From: JBFLVU01 sp964589625
Lineage (GTDB): Bacteria; Acidobacteriota; UBA4820; DSQY01
Direction of reading: 5' to 3'
Length of the DNA: 64,000 nt
Assembly: GCA_964589625.1 (NCBI GenBank)
Contig: CAZPSH010000001.1
Location: 130,645-194,644, forward strand
The notes below the pieces were generated by a model. That model saw nothing but the letters and a program-made list of their open reading frames with translations, searched no databases and had not been told where the DNA came from. Position numbers and translations under genes: made by a program. This document shows positions 32,746 through 41,313 of the stretch, piece by piece. Each line of letters starts with the position of its first letter. Position 1 is the stretch's first letter.

Positions 32746-33756
32746 ATGAACTCCATGGTCATGATCGTGGCCATTGTGGCCCTCGCCCTGATCTATGACC
32801 TCAGCAACGGCTGGAATGACTCGGCCAACGCCATCGCCACGGTCGTCTCCACCCGGGTGCTGTCGCCTTCTCAGGCAGTACTCTTCGGAGTGGCCCTCAA
32901 TTTCATCGGGGCGCTCTTCAGTTCCGAGGTTGCGAAGACCGTCGGACGTGACATCGCGGACCCCCGCCTTCTCACGGGGGCCACCTTTCTGGCCGCCGTC
33001 CTGGTCTCCCCAATCTGGATTACGCTGTGCACGATTCGGGGCCTGCCCATCAGTTGTTCCCACTCCCTTCTCGGCGGGCTCATCGGTGCCGTGCTCGCGA
33101 CGACTGGACTCGAAGGATTGAAGGCCAAGGGCATCAAGAAGATCGTCTTCGGCATCGGCACCTCCCCCTTCCTTGGCTTCCTTTTCGGCGCAATCATCTT
33201 CGTACTGGTGATGTGGATCGTCAGGCGTTGGCACCCGGCCACGGTGGGCCGCCTCTTTGGGAAGCTCCAGCTCCTGTCAGCCGGTGCCATGGCCTTCAGC
33301 CACGGAACGGGCGATGCCCAGAAGGCGATGGGCATCATCACAGGCGCCCTACTTTCCGCGAATCTGATCTCCCTGGGTCCCGAAGGGGAAATGCAAATTC
33401 CGATCTGGGTACGCATTCTGTGCGCCTCCATGATGGCCATCGGTACCGCCGTCGGAGGCTGGCGGGTCATGAAGACCCTCGGCATGAAGCTGGCCCATCT
33501 CCGGCCGCACCAGGGTTTCGCGGCGGAGACTGCCGCGGCTACAACCATCCTGCTGAACACCCTTACAGGAGTTCCGATTTCCACCACGCATTCCATTACC
33601 GGGGCCATAGCGGGCGTGGGAGCGGCCCAAGGCGTCAGGTTCGTGAAGTGGGGAATCGGCGCCAAGATCGTATTTGCATGGATCGTGACCTTCCCTGCAT
33701 GCATCGCGGGGGGCGCCCTCACCTTCATGCTCTTCCAGTTCATCGGAATCGCCTGA
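32746..33756 (+). CDS. pit: Low-affinity inorganic phosphate permease (PiT family)
   Basis: A 336-residue PHO4/PiT transporter with about nine membrane helices. Signature motifs are YDLSNGWNDSANAIATVVST near the N-terminus and its inverted repeat FSHGTGDAQKAMGIITGALL; the PISTTHSITGAI segment in the second half is also typical. It moves metal-phosphate in symport. ATG 32746 is 5 bp from GGGAG; GTG 32740 and ATG 32755 are alternatives. Its usual partner DUF47 is not adjacent but at 20903-21520. Confidence 0.93.
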   Translation: MNSMVMIVAIVALALIYDLSNGWNDSANAIATVVSTRVLSPSQAVLFGVALNFIGALFSSEVAKTVGRDIADPRLLTGATFLAAVLVSPIWITLCTIRGLPISCSHSLLGGLIGAVLATTGLEGLKAKGIKKIVFGIGTSPFLGFLFGAIIFVLVMWIVRRWHPATVGRLFGKLQLLSAGAMAFSHGTGDAQKAMGIITGALLSANLISLGPEGEMQIPIWVRILCASMMAIGTAVGGWRVMKTLGMKLAHLRPHQGFAAETAAATTILLNTLTGVPISTTHSITGAIAGVGAAQGVRFVKWGIGAKIVFAWIVTFPACIAGGALTFMLFQFIGIA

Positions 33757-33837
33757 GCGGGGAGGATCGACACCAGGCTGAACGCCGGGGAGGCCCAAAG
33801 GCCCGGGCTCCGACCCCCTCTCACCGCAACCTGTGGC

Positions 33838-33866
33838 TTGACTTGTTGACCGGGGTATGCTAACCT
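33838..33866 (+). promoter_or_regulatory. Predicted promoter of the cold-shock gene
   Basis: TTGACT (33838-33843), 17-bp spacer, TAACCT (33861-33866) with an extended TGC directly before it. This predicts an untranslated leader of roughly 55 nt before the GTG start, in line with leaders of cold-shock genes. An overlapping TATGCT (33856-33861) is an alternative -10. Confidence 0.6.
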
Positions 33867-33927
33867 CTCTTCGCACACCCTAGCAAATAGTTTGTTTCGG
33901 TGGATGTATCAGACCAAGGAGTACAAA

Positions 33928-34134
33928 GTGGTAAACGGAATCGTGAAGTGGTTCGACGAGAAAAAGGGTTACGGCTTCATCACGGTCGACGGCGGCAAGG
34001 ATGCCTTCGTCCATCACAGCAACATCGTGGGTGAGGGCTTCAAGACTCTCGCCGAGGGCCAGAAGGTCACCCTCGAAGTGACACAGGGCCAGAAGGGCCC
34101 CCAGGCGGAGCAGGTCCGCGTTGCAAACGACTGA
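33928..34134 (+). CDS. csp: Cold-shock protein CspA family
   Basis: A 68-residue cold-shock domain protein. RNP1 is KGYGFI (13-18) and RNP2 is DAFVHHS (about 25-31), with VNGIVKWFDEKKG at the N-terminus and QGPQAEQV-type ending (KGPQAEQVRVAND). It binds single-stranded nucleic acid and melts RNA structure. The GTG at 33928 is chosen because AAGGAG lies 6 bp upstream and homology begins there, although the frame is open from 33892. It is a single-gene transcript with its own promoter and terminator. Confidence 0.95.
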   Translation: MVNGIVKWFDEKKGYGFITVDGGKDAFVHHSNIVGEGFKTLAEGQKVTLEVTQGQKGPQAEQVRVAND

Positions 34135-34160
34135 CCTGCCCGTCAGCGATGCACGAGTAG

Positions 34161-34183
34161 AGGGGCCTTCGGGCCCCTTTTTT
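34161..34183 (+). terminator. Intrinsic terminator of the cold-shock gene
   Basis: Stem AGGGGCC (34161-34167), loop TTCG, stem GGCCCCT (34172-34178), followed by a run of T to 34183. This is a textbook Rho-independent terminator 27 bp after the stop codon. Confidence 0.9.
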
Positions 34184-34267
34184 CGTGCCCGACGGCAGGC
34201 TTGACCGGGGCTGTGGAGGAAGGAACCGTCCTTGCGAAAACTTCTCGAGGAAGGCAAGGGCCAAGGA

Positions 34268-34714
34268 TTAAGGACACCGCCCCTGCGCTCCGATAGGGGA
34301 GGAACCTCGATCACCCTTCCTTGAAGACGATTCCTGAGCGAGGGGTCCCAGGAGCCCGACACCTCCGCCCTGTGGCCTTCCGCGGTCGCCGTCGCGAGGA
34401 GGCGGACCCTTGGAAGGGAGGTCTCCCCTCCGTCCCCCAGTCCATCGAGGAAATCGGCGAGGGAGCGCTGTACACCCAGGGGCATTCGCTCCAGTCACCG
34501 CAGGACCGGCGTCCCCCGGTGGGCGGCGTGCGCCGCGCCGAAGACCTCGAGGAAATCCCTCCCCTTCCCCGTCCCCCAGACGCACCTCGACGATTCCGGA
34601 CAAGACCGCGTAAAGGGCGCGCACCCGGTCGCCCCGTTTCAGAAGAACGGTCCCGGCCGTCCAGGCCTCGGCCTTTCCCTTTCGCTCGAGGTAGTCGAGC
34701 GCCATCCCGTCCAA
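34268..34714 (-). pseudogene. Decayed cNMP-binding / sigma-54-type AAA+ protein
   Basis: From ATG 34714 the first frame gives a cNMP-binding-domain start (AWTAGTVLLKRGDRVRALYA then VLSGIVEVRLGDG). In a G-rich run near 34560-34580 the reading shifts frame and continues as DFLEVFGAAHAAHRGTPVLR, hits an in-frame TGA, then goes on as PLGVQRSLADFLDGL, PRVRLLATATAEGHRAE and LRNRLQGRVIEVPPLSER. These are the sensor and arginine-finger segments of sigma-54-activator AAA+ domains. Walker A is missing and the C-terminus fades out. One frameshift, one stop and an internal loss make it a pseudogene. Confidence 0.6.
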
Positions 34715-34944
34715 AGTCTAGGTCGGATCGATCTCTGAATTCATGGAGCCCTTTTCGCGCAGCGGCTTCCCAGTCACCACGGCGGGCACTCGGCGGGAGG
34801 CACGCCCCATTCCTCTCGTTGGGGAAACCAGATGGCCGCGGAGTGCGTAGTTTGATATCTTTGGAACGCGCATGATACGGGATCGGCGTTTCACCCCTTA
34901 TGACCTGGCCGGGCCGTTTCCTTTTGGCCGCTGAAGGAGAGCCC

Positions 34945-36894
34945 ATGAGGAACCTGCGGATCGCATCCTTCTTGACGCTGAGCATGTTTGCAGCCGTTGC
35001 CGCCCTCGCCTCCCCCCAGGCGGGAACCTACTCGGGTCACGGCGCCGAAACGGTTCCCGCGGAGGTTCTGGCTGAATATGCCCCGCCCCCGCTTCCCGCC
35101 GACCTTTCGCGGAAGATCCAGTCCGTCATGGATATCCGGGCGCCTGGCCTGGGGATCGTCTCCCCCGACGGCTCCCGGCTCTATTTCACTTGGTCGGTGA
35201 CGGGGACGGTCCAGATCTGGCGTCTTGACGGTCCCGATCGTTTTCCCGTCCAACTCACCGGAGGGGAGGACCGCACCACCCTTGCCGGGATCTCACCGGA
35301 CGGAAAGACCCTCTTCGTTCAACGGGACCGGAGCGGCGAGGAGAACCCTGGGCTCTACACGATGCCCGCGGAGGGAGGGCCCCTCTCGGCCATCCAGCAC
35401 CTCAAGGGCGTGCAGACCTTTTTCTTCTTCTCGAGCGACGACGGCCGTTGGTTGTACTACGGAGCCAACGACCTTCGGCCGGATTCCTATGCCGTATACC
35501 GATACAACCTGCAGACCGGGACCAAGGAGTCCCTGGTCACCGAACCCGGGCTCTGGCAGATTGCGGACCACACCCCTGACGGTCGGCTTCTGCTGGCAAA
35601 ATACACCGGTTCCCTCTGGGCCGAATACTCCGAGTGGAACCCTGAAACGCGAACGCTCACTCCCCTTCTCGGCCAGGGGGAGAAGGAGGAGTACATCGTC
35701 CGATACGGCTCGGCGCCCGGCCAATTCCTCGTCCTCACACCCAAGTTCGGCGAATTCCGCCGACTTTACCGTCTGGAAGGGGGCCGCTTTGAGCCCGTCA
35801 CGCCCGACCTCACCTGGGACGTGTCCGGGTTCGACATCGATCCCAAGAGGACCCGGATCCTGTTCAGCGTCAACGAGGGCGGCTACACTCGGCTCCACGG
35901 GCTGAACGCCAAGACCTTCGAAGCCCTGGACCTTCCCAGATTCCCGGGGGCCGACCACGTATACTACGGTGAGACGTCCCGGGACGGGAGATACACGGCC
36001 CTGGGCATCGAAGCCGCCACGTCCCCCAGAACGAACTGGGTCCTCGACTGGAAGACGGGTGCGCTTGTCCGCTGGGTGGCACCCAGCGCCCCCGAGGTGG
36101 ACACACGCACCTTCTCGGTGGCCACCCTGGAGCACTATCCCGCCCGCGACGGAACGATGATCCCCATGTTCGTAAGGCGACCCAAGGCCGCCTCGAAGGG
36201 CCCCTGCCCCGTAGTGGTGGAGTTCCATGGGGGACCCGAGGCTCAGGCGACGCCCGGATTCAACCCCATAGCCCAACTGTACGTGGACGCCGGCTTCACG
36301 TACGTGGAGCCAAACGTCCGCGGCAGCGACGGGTACGGCAAGACGTGGCTTGCGGCCGACGACGGGCCCAAGCGCCTCCAGGTCATTACCGACATTGAGG
36401 ACTGCGCCCGCTTCATCCGGGAGAAATGGGCCGTCGACGGGAAGGCCCCCAAGGTGGGCGTGATCGGCGGGAGCTATGGCGGCTACGCCGTCCTCATGGC
36501 CATGACGCGCTTCGCCGGGGCGTACGACGCCGGCTGCTCCACCGTCGGTATCTCCAACCTTCTCACCTTCCTCAATAACACGGCGCCCTATCGGCGGATC
36601 CTTCGCATCTCCGAGTACGGGGACCCGGACAAGGACAAGGAAGCCCTTCTCCAGCTCTCGGCCACGACCTACGTGGACCGCCTGCAGGCCCCTCTCCTGA
36701 TCATCCAGGGAGCCACGGATCCCCGCGTCCCGGCCGGCGAAGCCCTTCAGATGTACGAGGCCGCCCGGAAGAAGGGCGTCCCCTCCGGCCTTATGATCTT
36801 CCCCGACGAGGGCCACGGTGCCGGGAAGAGAAGCAACCGGGTCCTCATGTACGGCCACGAACTCCTTTGGATGCAAAAGCACCTTCTGGAGTAG
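34945..36894 (+). CDS. Exported S9-family prolyl-oligopeptidase-like peptidase
   Basis: A 649-residue protein with a signal peptide (IASFLTLSMFAAVAALASP), an N-terminal beta-propeller (about 60-400, with repeats such as SPDGSRLYFTWS and SPDGKTLFVQRD) and a C-terminal alpha/beta hydrolase domain. Catalytic Ser510 in IGGSYGGYAV, Asp592 in GATDPRVP and His624 in DEGHGAG. It probably degrades peptides in the periplasm or outside the cell. AAGGAGA lies just before ATG 34945. The family is often expanded in Acidobacteriota-like genomes. Confidence 0.92.
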   Translation: MRNLRIASFLTLSMFAAVAALASPQAGTYSGHGAETVPAEVLAEYAPPPLPADLSRKIQSVMDIRAPGLGIVSPDGSRLYFTWSVTGTVQIWRLDGPDRFPVQLTGGEDRTTLAGISPDGKTLFVQRDRSGEENPGLYTMPAEGGPLSAIQHLKGVQTFFFFSSDDGRWLYYGANDLRPDSYAVYRYNLQTGTKESLVTEPGLWQIADHTPDGRLLLAKYTGSLWAEYSEWNPETRTLTPLLGQGEKEEYIVRYGSAPGQFLVLTPKFGEFRRLYRLEGGRFEPVTPDLTWDVSGFDIDPKRTRILFSVNEGGYTRLHGLNAKTFEALDLPRFPGADHVYYGETSRDGRYTALGIEAATSPRTNWVLDWKTGALVRWVAPSAPEVDTRTFSVATLEHYPARDGTMIPMFVRRPKAASKGPCPVVVEFHGGPEAQATPGFNPIAQLYVDAGFTYVEPNVRGSDGYGKTWLAADDGPKRLQVITDIEDCARFIREKWAVDGKAPKVGVIGGSYGGYAVLMAMTRFAGAYDAGCSTVGISNLLTFLNNTAPYRRILRISEYGDPDKDKEALLQLSATTYVDRLQAPLLIIQGATDPRVPAGEALQMYEAARKKGVPSGLMIFPDEGHGAGKRSNRVLMYGHELLWMQKHLLE

Positions 36895-37306
36895 CCCCCC
36901 TTTGCCCCTGTGCCCTTGCACCCCTACTCTTGCCGGGATCAAGCGGGAGGGCAGGATGGAAGTTGACGAGTAGGATCAGGAACGGTGCCCGTCCGACACA
37001 ACGGGCTCCAAGCAGCTTAGGCTGATGTGGTTGGTCGCACCCCCTCGACAAAGTTCCCCGCGGCCTGGGAACGTGTACGGCACAGGGCTTCAGGGGGTTT
37101 CAGAAGTGCGCCTGCCCGAGCGCGTCAATGTCTGCACGTTGCGAGTTGCCTCGGCGCTATTGAGGGCACCGACCTTGTAAGGAATCGCCGGACGCTCCTC
37201 CTCCGGGGACCCGGAGGTTGTGGTCAGTTCCGGCGCCTGCCCGTAGACCCAGGGTCCGTCCCGCACGAAGCAGGACGGACCCTCTTCTCACCGGACCGGG
37301 CCGGGC
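36895..37306. other. Intergenic region between convergent genes; one stem-loop
   Basis: No coding frame is convincing. An 11-bp perfect inverted repeat (AGGGTCCGTCC 37251-37261 with GGACGGACCCT 37273-37283) lies about 24 bp past the end of the minus-strand OmpA-family gene. It may act as its terminator or as an mRNA-stabilising hairpin, although no U-tract follows. Confidence 0.45.
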
Positions 37307-38164
37307 TTATTGGGCCACGAGTTCCACCCGGCGATTCTTGGCGCGGCCGTCCTCGGCGGTGTTCGGGGCGACGGGAGCGAAGGGCCCGCACCCAAAGGCC
37401 TTCATCCTCTCCGTTGCGATGCCGTGGTCCTTCACCAGGGCCTGCTTCACCGATTGCGCGCGGGAATGAGAGAGCTGAAGGTTGTGGTCCACTCCACCCG
37501 TGTTGTCCGTATGGCCCACCACGAAGATCTTCAGGCCCGGATCGGCCTTTAAGAGCTTGGCGATTTCCGCGATGGTCCCATTGGACTCGGGCTTGATGGC
37601 CGCGCTGTCCGTGTCGAACAGGATCCCGTACACCGCCGCGTGGCCCGTGGAGCGGAGGTCGTTGCGGAACACCTCGGCGTTGGCCTGGATGATCTGGGCC
37701 ATGGCTTCCCTTTCAACGATGGTGAAGCCGTGCTTGCCCGTGAATTCGGTCGTCAGGTCCACCCAGAACTCCTTGCCGGACTTGAGGACCTTGAAGGTCG
37801 CCCTGCTCTTTCCGGTCCACACGACGGTTCCGCCGATGCTCCTCACCGCGTTCTCGAAATTGCGGAGGATCTGCAATTCGCTGGCGCGTACCTTGGCCGT
37901 GGCCTGGGGGTAATAGAAGACCTTCCACAGGTGGCCCTCCACATGCTCGGTGACGGTTTTCCCCTTGTCCATCCCCACCACGAATTCGTGGGCGTCGAAC
38001 TCCCGCTCGTCGCAGTGGTGGATCCAGTAGGTCGGCATGCGGCTGAAGAGGGGGTGATCTTCGCACCCCTTCTCATCCTTTTGATCTGCCCAGGCCACCG
38101 TTCCAAGGAATGCGACACACAGGGCCGCCAGGATCGCCACGCGAACTACGAGCTTCCGTTTCAT
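37307..38164 (-). CDS. OmpA-family peptidoglycan-associated protein
   Basis: A 285-residue exported protein. Signal peptide KRKLVVRVAILAALCVAFLG. Residues about 25-165 are an uncharacterised domain with several His/Cys (WIHHCDERE, FVVGMDKGKTVTEHVEG). Residues about 170-285 form an OmpA-C domain: ILFDTDSAAIKPES, FVVGHTDNTGGVDHNLQLS, SRAQSVKQALV and the closing AKNRRVEL, which binds meso-diaminopimelate in peptidoglycan. GGAGAG precedes the ATG. It anchors something at the outer membrane-cell wall interface. Confidence 0.88.
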   Translation of the reverse strand: MKRKLVVRVAILAALCVAFLGTVAWADQKDEKGCEDHPLFSRMPTYWIHHCDEREFDAHEFVVGMDKGKTVTEHVEGHLWKVFYYPQATAKVRASELQILRNFENAVRSIGGTVVWTGKSRATFKVLKSGKEFWVDLTTEFTGKHGFTIVEREAMAQIIQANAEVFRNDLRSTGHAAVYGILFDTDSAAIKPESNGTIAEIAKLLKADPGLKIFVVGHTDNTGGVDHNLQLSHSRAQSVKQALVKDHGIATERMKAFGCGPFAPVAPNTAEDGRAKNRRVELVAQ

Positions 38165-38484
38165 GGGTACTCTCCTATTCCGGGTTGACTCTTTCTTTGC
38201 ACGTGAACTCCTCGCTCCCTTATTGGAAACGGCCCAACCCACCGGCACACCTCCAACCTCTCGACCAAGATACGCTTCGCGCCCGCTTGCGTCTCCCCTT
38301 CTGGGCTGGCGTAGCAAAATGGGGGGAGGAGGAGGCATGATCGCCGCCCGCTAGACGCCAGTCTCTCCAAACCGAAAACCGACAGACATACGCCCGAGAT
38401 GCCTCCGGGCCAGTCTGGCGCCCGGGACGGCGGGGATTGGTTTCCCCATCCCGGGTGGAGAGCCAGAGAGGCTCGGGAGACCCG
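38165..38484. other. Divergent intergenic region, no gene
   Basis: Separates the divergent OmpA-family gene and the OlsF-like gene. It should hold both promoters, but no clear -35/-10 pair stands out. No RNA gene or repeat seen. Confidence 0.4.
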
Positions 38485-40263
38485 ATGAAGCCCTTGGACG
38501 TGTCTAACCTTTTCGAACAGCGGGGGCCGGCCTTGTGGACCCGGCTTCCCCGTCCCCTGAAGCGGTGGGTCGCCTTGGCCGTGGAGCGCGCGGCGAGTTT
38601 GGAGCGGATCGGCGCATTCCTCGAAGATCATGAGGGGGAGCGCGGCGAAGTTCTCCTCGACTCCATTCTGGAGCACCTGGAGGTATCCTGCGCCGTCTCC
38701 TTCCGGGACAAGGAGCGCATCCCCAGCGAAGGACGGCTCCTGGTGGTGGCCAATCACCCCCTCGGCGCGCTGGACGGCCTGGTCCTTCTCAAGGCCCTCC
38801 TCCAAGTCAGGCCCGACGTGAAGGTCGTGGTGAACGAGTGGCTCCTTTCCCTCCGGGGTTTAAGCCCCTACTTCCTGGCAGTGGACGCCTTCTCGGGGCG
38901 CCAGTCCAGGTCCGCGGCCGCCGCCATCGGGGAGGCCCTGGCGAGGGAGGAGGCCGTGGTCTTTTTCCCGGCCGGCGAGGTCTCCCGGTTCACGTGGAAG
39001 GGCGTTCGGGATGCCTCGTGGCGGACAGGGGCGGTGCGGCTCGCTAACCGCTTCAACTGCCCAGTCCTTCCCGTGTGGGTGGAAGGCCGGAACTCCGCGG
39101 TCTTCTATGCGGTGTCCGCGATCCATCGCGGCGCGTCCCTCCTCCTCCTTCCCCGCGAGATGTTCTCGAAAAAGGGCGGAACGATTCACTTGCGCGTGGG
39201 GGACACGATCCCCGGGCGCGCCTTCGCCGCCGGGGCCCTGAAGACTAAGGACGAGACCCGCCTCCTGCGCCGCCACGTTCACGCCCTCGCGAGGGGCCGA
39301 AAGGGGCCCTACCGAACCGAACAGGCCATCGCCCATCCTGTCCGGCGCCAGGATCTGCTCCGGGAGATCCGCCGCTCCGAGGATCTGGGCGTCACTTCCG
39401 ACGGGCGACGCATCCTTCTCGCGGACGCCCAGCCCGACTCGGCCCTCATGAAGGAGATCGGGCGCCTTCGCGAACTGACCTTCCGCAAGGTCGGAGAGGG
39501 GACTGGCAGGCGAATCGACGTGGACCGTTTCGACTCCCATTACCGCCACCTCCTCCTCTGGGACGAGGGGGCCTTGGACATCGTCGGCGCCTACCGCCTC
39601 GGGTTCTGCCGGGAGATCCTGTCGCGCCATGGGCTCGAGGGCCTTTACACGGCTGGGCTCTTCGAATTCTCGGACGCGCTCCAAGAGATTCTTCCCGAGG
39701 CAGTGGAATTGGGCCGATCCTTCATCCAATCCAAATTTTGGAACACCCGCGCCCTCGACCTCCTCTGGCAGGGGATCGGGGCCGTTCTCCAAGCGCGGCC
39801 GCACGTCCGCTACCTTTTCGGGGCCGTGAGCATCAGCGGCACGTTCCCCGAGGAGGCTAAGCGGCTTCTCGTTGCGCATTACGGCCGCTGGTATGGGGAC
39901 CCCGCCCATTTCGCCCATTCCTTCCGTCCGTTCACGCTCAGCCGGGCGCAGGACGAGTCCCTTTCCGCCATCCTCCAAGGGAGGGACCGCGAAGAGGATT
40001 ATCGGCGCCTTAAGGAACACCTCAAGGGGCTCGGATGCGCGATTCCCGCGCTCTTCCGGCAGTACACGGAGCTCTGCGAGCCCGGCGGCGTCCGTTTCCT
40101 GGACTTCGGCGTGGACCCCGATTTCGGGAACTGCGTGGATGGCCTGATCCTCCTCGACCTCCGCCGAATGGCCCCTTCCAAGCGAGAGCGATACCTGTCC
40201 GGCCACCGGCGGGCTTCAGATGCTTCACGCCGGAGCCTCTCCGTCGGCGCCCTCGCGCCCTGA
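38485..40263 (+). CDS. olsF: Bifunctional acyltransferase, OlsF-like (ornithine lipid synthase candidate)
   Basis: A 592-residue two-domain protein. The N-terminal half (about 60-280) is a lysophospholipid acyltransferase domain: VVANHPLGALDGLVL supplies the NHxxxxD-like motif with one extra residue, and VFFPAGEVSRF the FPEG-like motif. The C-terminal half (about 300-580) is a hemolysin/OlsB-type N-acyltransferase: RELTFRKVGEGTGRRIDVD, YRHLLLWDEGALDIVGAYRL, ELGRSFIQ and YLFGAVSIS. This order and length match OlsF, which both N- and O-acylates ornithine to make phosphate-free membrane lipids. The acceptor amino acid (ornithine, glycine or other) is not certain. Confidence 0.7.
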   Translation: MKPLDVSNLFEQRGPALWTRLPRPLKRWVALAVERAASLERIGAFLEDHEGERGEVLLDSILEHLEVSCAVSFRDKERIPSEGRLLVVANHPLGALDGLVLLKALLQVRPDVKVVVNEWLLSLRGLSPYFLAVDAFSGRQSRSAAAAIGEALAREEAVVFFPAGEVSRFTWKGVRDASWRTGAVRLANRFNCPVLPVWVEGRNSAVFYAVSAIHRGASLLLLPREMFSKKGGTIHLRVGDTIPGRAFAAGALKTKDETRLLRRHVHALARGRKGPYRTEQAIAHPVRRQDLLREIRRSEDLGVTSDGRRILLADAQPDSALMKEIGRLRELTFRKVGEGTGRRIDVDRFDSHYRHLLLWDEGALDIVGAYRLGFCREILSRHGLEGLYTAGLFEFSDALQEILPEAVELGRSFIQSKFWNTRALDLLWQGIGAVLQARPHVRYLFGAVSISGTFPEEAKRLLVAHYGRWYGDPAHFAHSFRPFTLSRAQDESLSAILQGRDREEDYRRLKEHLKGLGCAIPALFRQYTELCEPGGVRFLDFGVDPDFGNCVDGLILLDLRRMAPSKRERYLSGHRRASDASRRSLSVGALAP

Positions 40264-40368
40264 TGCCGACTCGGACCCCTTCTGGGGACCGGTGACCGCC
40301 ACACCGCGCTTCGCGGGTGGTAGGATGGCCGGGCGGCGCCCACTTGCCGGCGCAGGAGGAGCAAACCC

Positions 40369-40746
40369 GTGCGTGTTCTCGCGTCCCTGGCCGTTGCCCT
40401 CGTGGCCCTGTTGCATACGGGGTTCCTGGTGCTGGAGATGTTCTTCTGGGACAGGCCCCTCGGCCGGCGGGTCTTCGGTCTGACCCCCGAGGCATCCGCC
40501 GCCTCTCGGGTTCTCGCCGCGAACCAGGGCCTCTACAACGGATTCCTCGCCGCGGGGCTCTTCTGGGGCCTGATTCTGGGGCCCGCGGGCTTCGGCGTGA
40601 CCGTCTTTTTTCTGGCCTGTGTCGTTGCGGCGGGCCTCTACGGCGCCGCCACCGCCGGACGGTCCGTCCTTTGGGTCCAGGCCGCGCCCGGTGCGATCGC
40701 CCTGGCGCTCGTACTCGTTGCGAGGGGGATTCCGCACCATGGCTGA
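40369..40746 (+). CDS. DUF1304 membrane protein
   Basis: A 125-residue protein with four membrane helices (VLASLAVALVALLHTGFLVL; LYNGFLAAGLFWGLI; VTVFFLACVVAAGLYGAAT; the last at about 100-118). The DUF1304 hallmarks are the HTGFLVLEMFFWDRP start and AANQGLYNGFLAAGL in the middle. It begins with GTG 40369, with AGGAGGAG upstream. It overlaps the DUF188 gene by 8 bp. Function unknown. Confidence 0.85.
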   Translation: MRVLASLAVALVALLHTGFLVLEMFFWDRPLGRRVFGLTPEASAASRVLAANQGLYNGFLAAGLFWGLILGPAGFGVTVFFLACVVAAGLYGAATAGRSVLWVQAAPGAIALALVLVARGIPHHG

Positions 40747-41179
40747 GGTCTTCGTGGACGCGGACGGCTGCCCCGTCAAGGAGGAAGTCTACCGCGTCGC
40801 GGCGCGCCACCGCGTCCCCGTCACCCTCGTTTCCAACTCGCGGATGCGCGTTCCCCCCTTCGAGTGGATCACCCTGGTCGTCGTAAGATCGGGGTTCGAC
40901 GTGGCCGACGACTGGATCGCCTCCCACGCGGGCCAAGGGGATGTCGTCGTGACCTCCGACATCCCCCTCGCGGACCGCTGTTTAAAGAAGGGGGCCAAGG
41001 CCCTGACGCCCAAAGGGAACGCCTTCACCCTCGAGTCCATCGGGGAGGCCATGGCGGGCCGGGAACTGCTGGCGTTCCTCCGCGAGACGGGAACCGTGAC
41101 GGGCGGCCCTGCCCCCTTCTCGCCCAAAGATCGGTCCCGGTTTCTCCACGCCTTGGACGAGGCCCTGCGGAGCGCCTAG
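40739..41179 (+). CDS. YaiI/YqxD family protein (DUF188)
   Basis: A 146-residue DUF188 protein with the family signature VDADGCPVKEEVYR at the N-terminus, VVVRSGFDVADDWIA, VVTSDIPLADRCLKKGAKAL, and a C-terminal FSPKDRSRFLHALDEAL. The acidic cluster resembles the PIN-like nuclease fold. Function is not established. The ATG at 40739 overlaps the preceding DUF1304 gene, implying coupling. Confidence 0.88.
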   Translation: MAEVFVDADGCPVKEEVYRVAARHRVPVTLVSNSRMRVPPFEWITLVVVRSGFDVADDWIASHAGQGDVVVTSDIPLADRCLKKGAKALTPKGNAFTLESIGEAMAGRELLAFLRETGTVTGGPAPFSPKDRSRFLHALDEALRSA

Positions 41180-41227
41180 CCGCACTCTACATTCACGTAT
41201 GGAGCGCTCGTCTCCTAAGATTCCCAG

Positions 41228-41254
41228 CGCACCCACGACGTTGCGTTGGGTGTG
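41228..41254. terminator. Possible bidirectional terminator hairpin
   Basis: CACCCA (41230-41235) pairs with TGGGTG (41247-41252), extendable by two weaker pairs, around an 11-nt loop. It sits between the convergent DUF188 and serine-hydrolase genes. No U-tract on either side, so weak. Confidence 0.25.
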
Positions 41255-41313
41255 GGCGACTTGTATCTCCAGGAGGAGCCGTGGGCGGGTTCCGGACCCC
41301 GGATAGAACGGCT

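Noticed and set aside
33880..34485. Single minus-strand frame covering the cold-shock gene and the AAA+ remnant
   Set aside because: Only its first part (34310-34485) is genuine remnant; the rest is antisense to csp and its terminator.
35293..36942. 549-codon open frame on the minus strand
   Set aside because: Exactly antisense to the S9 peptidase with shadow composition and no family resemblance.
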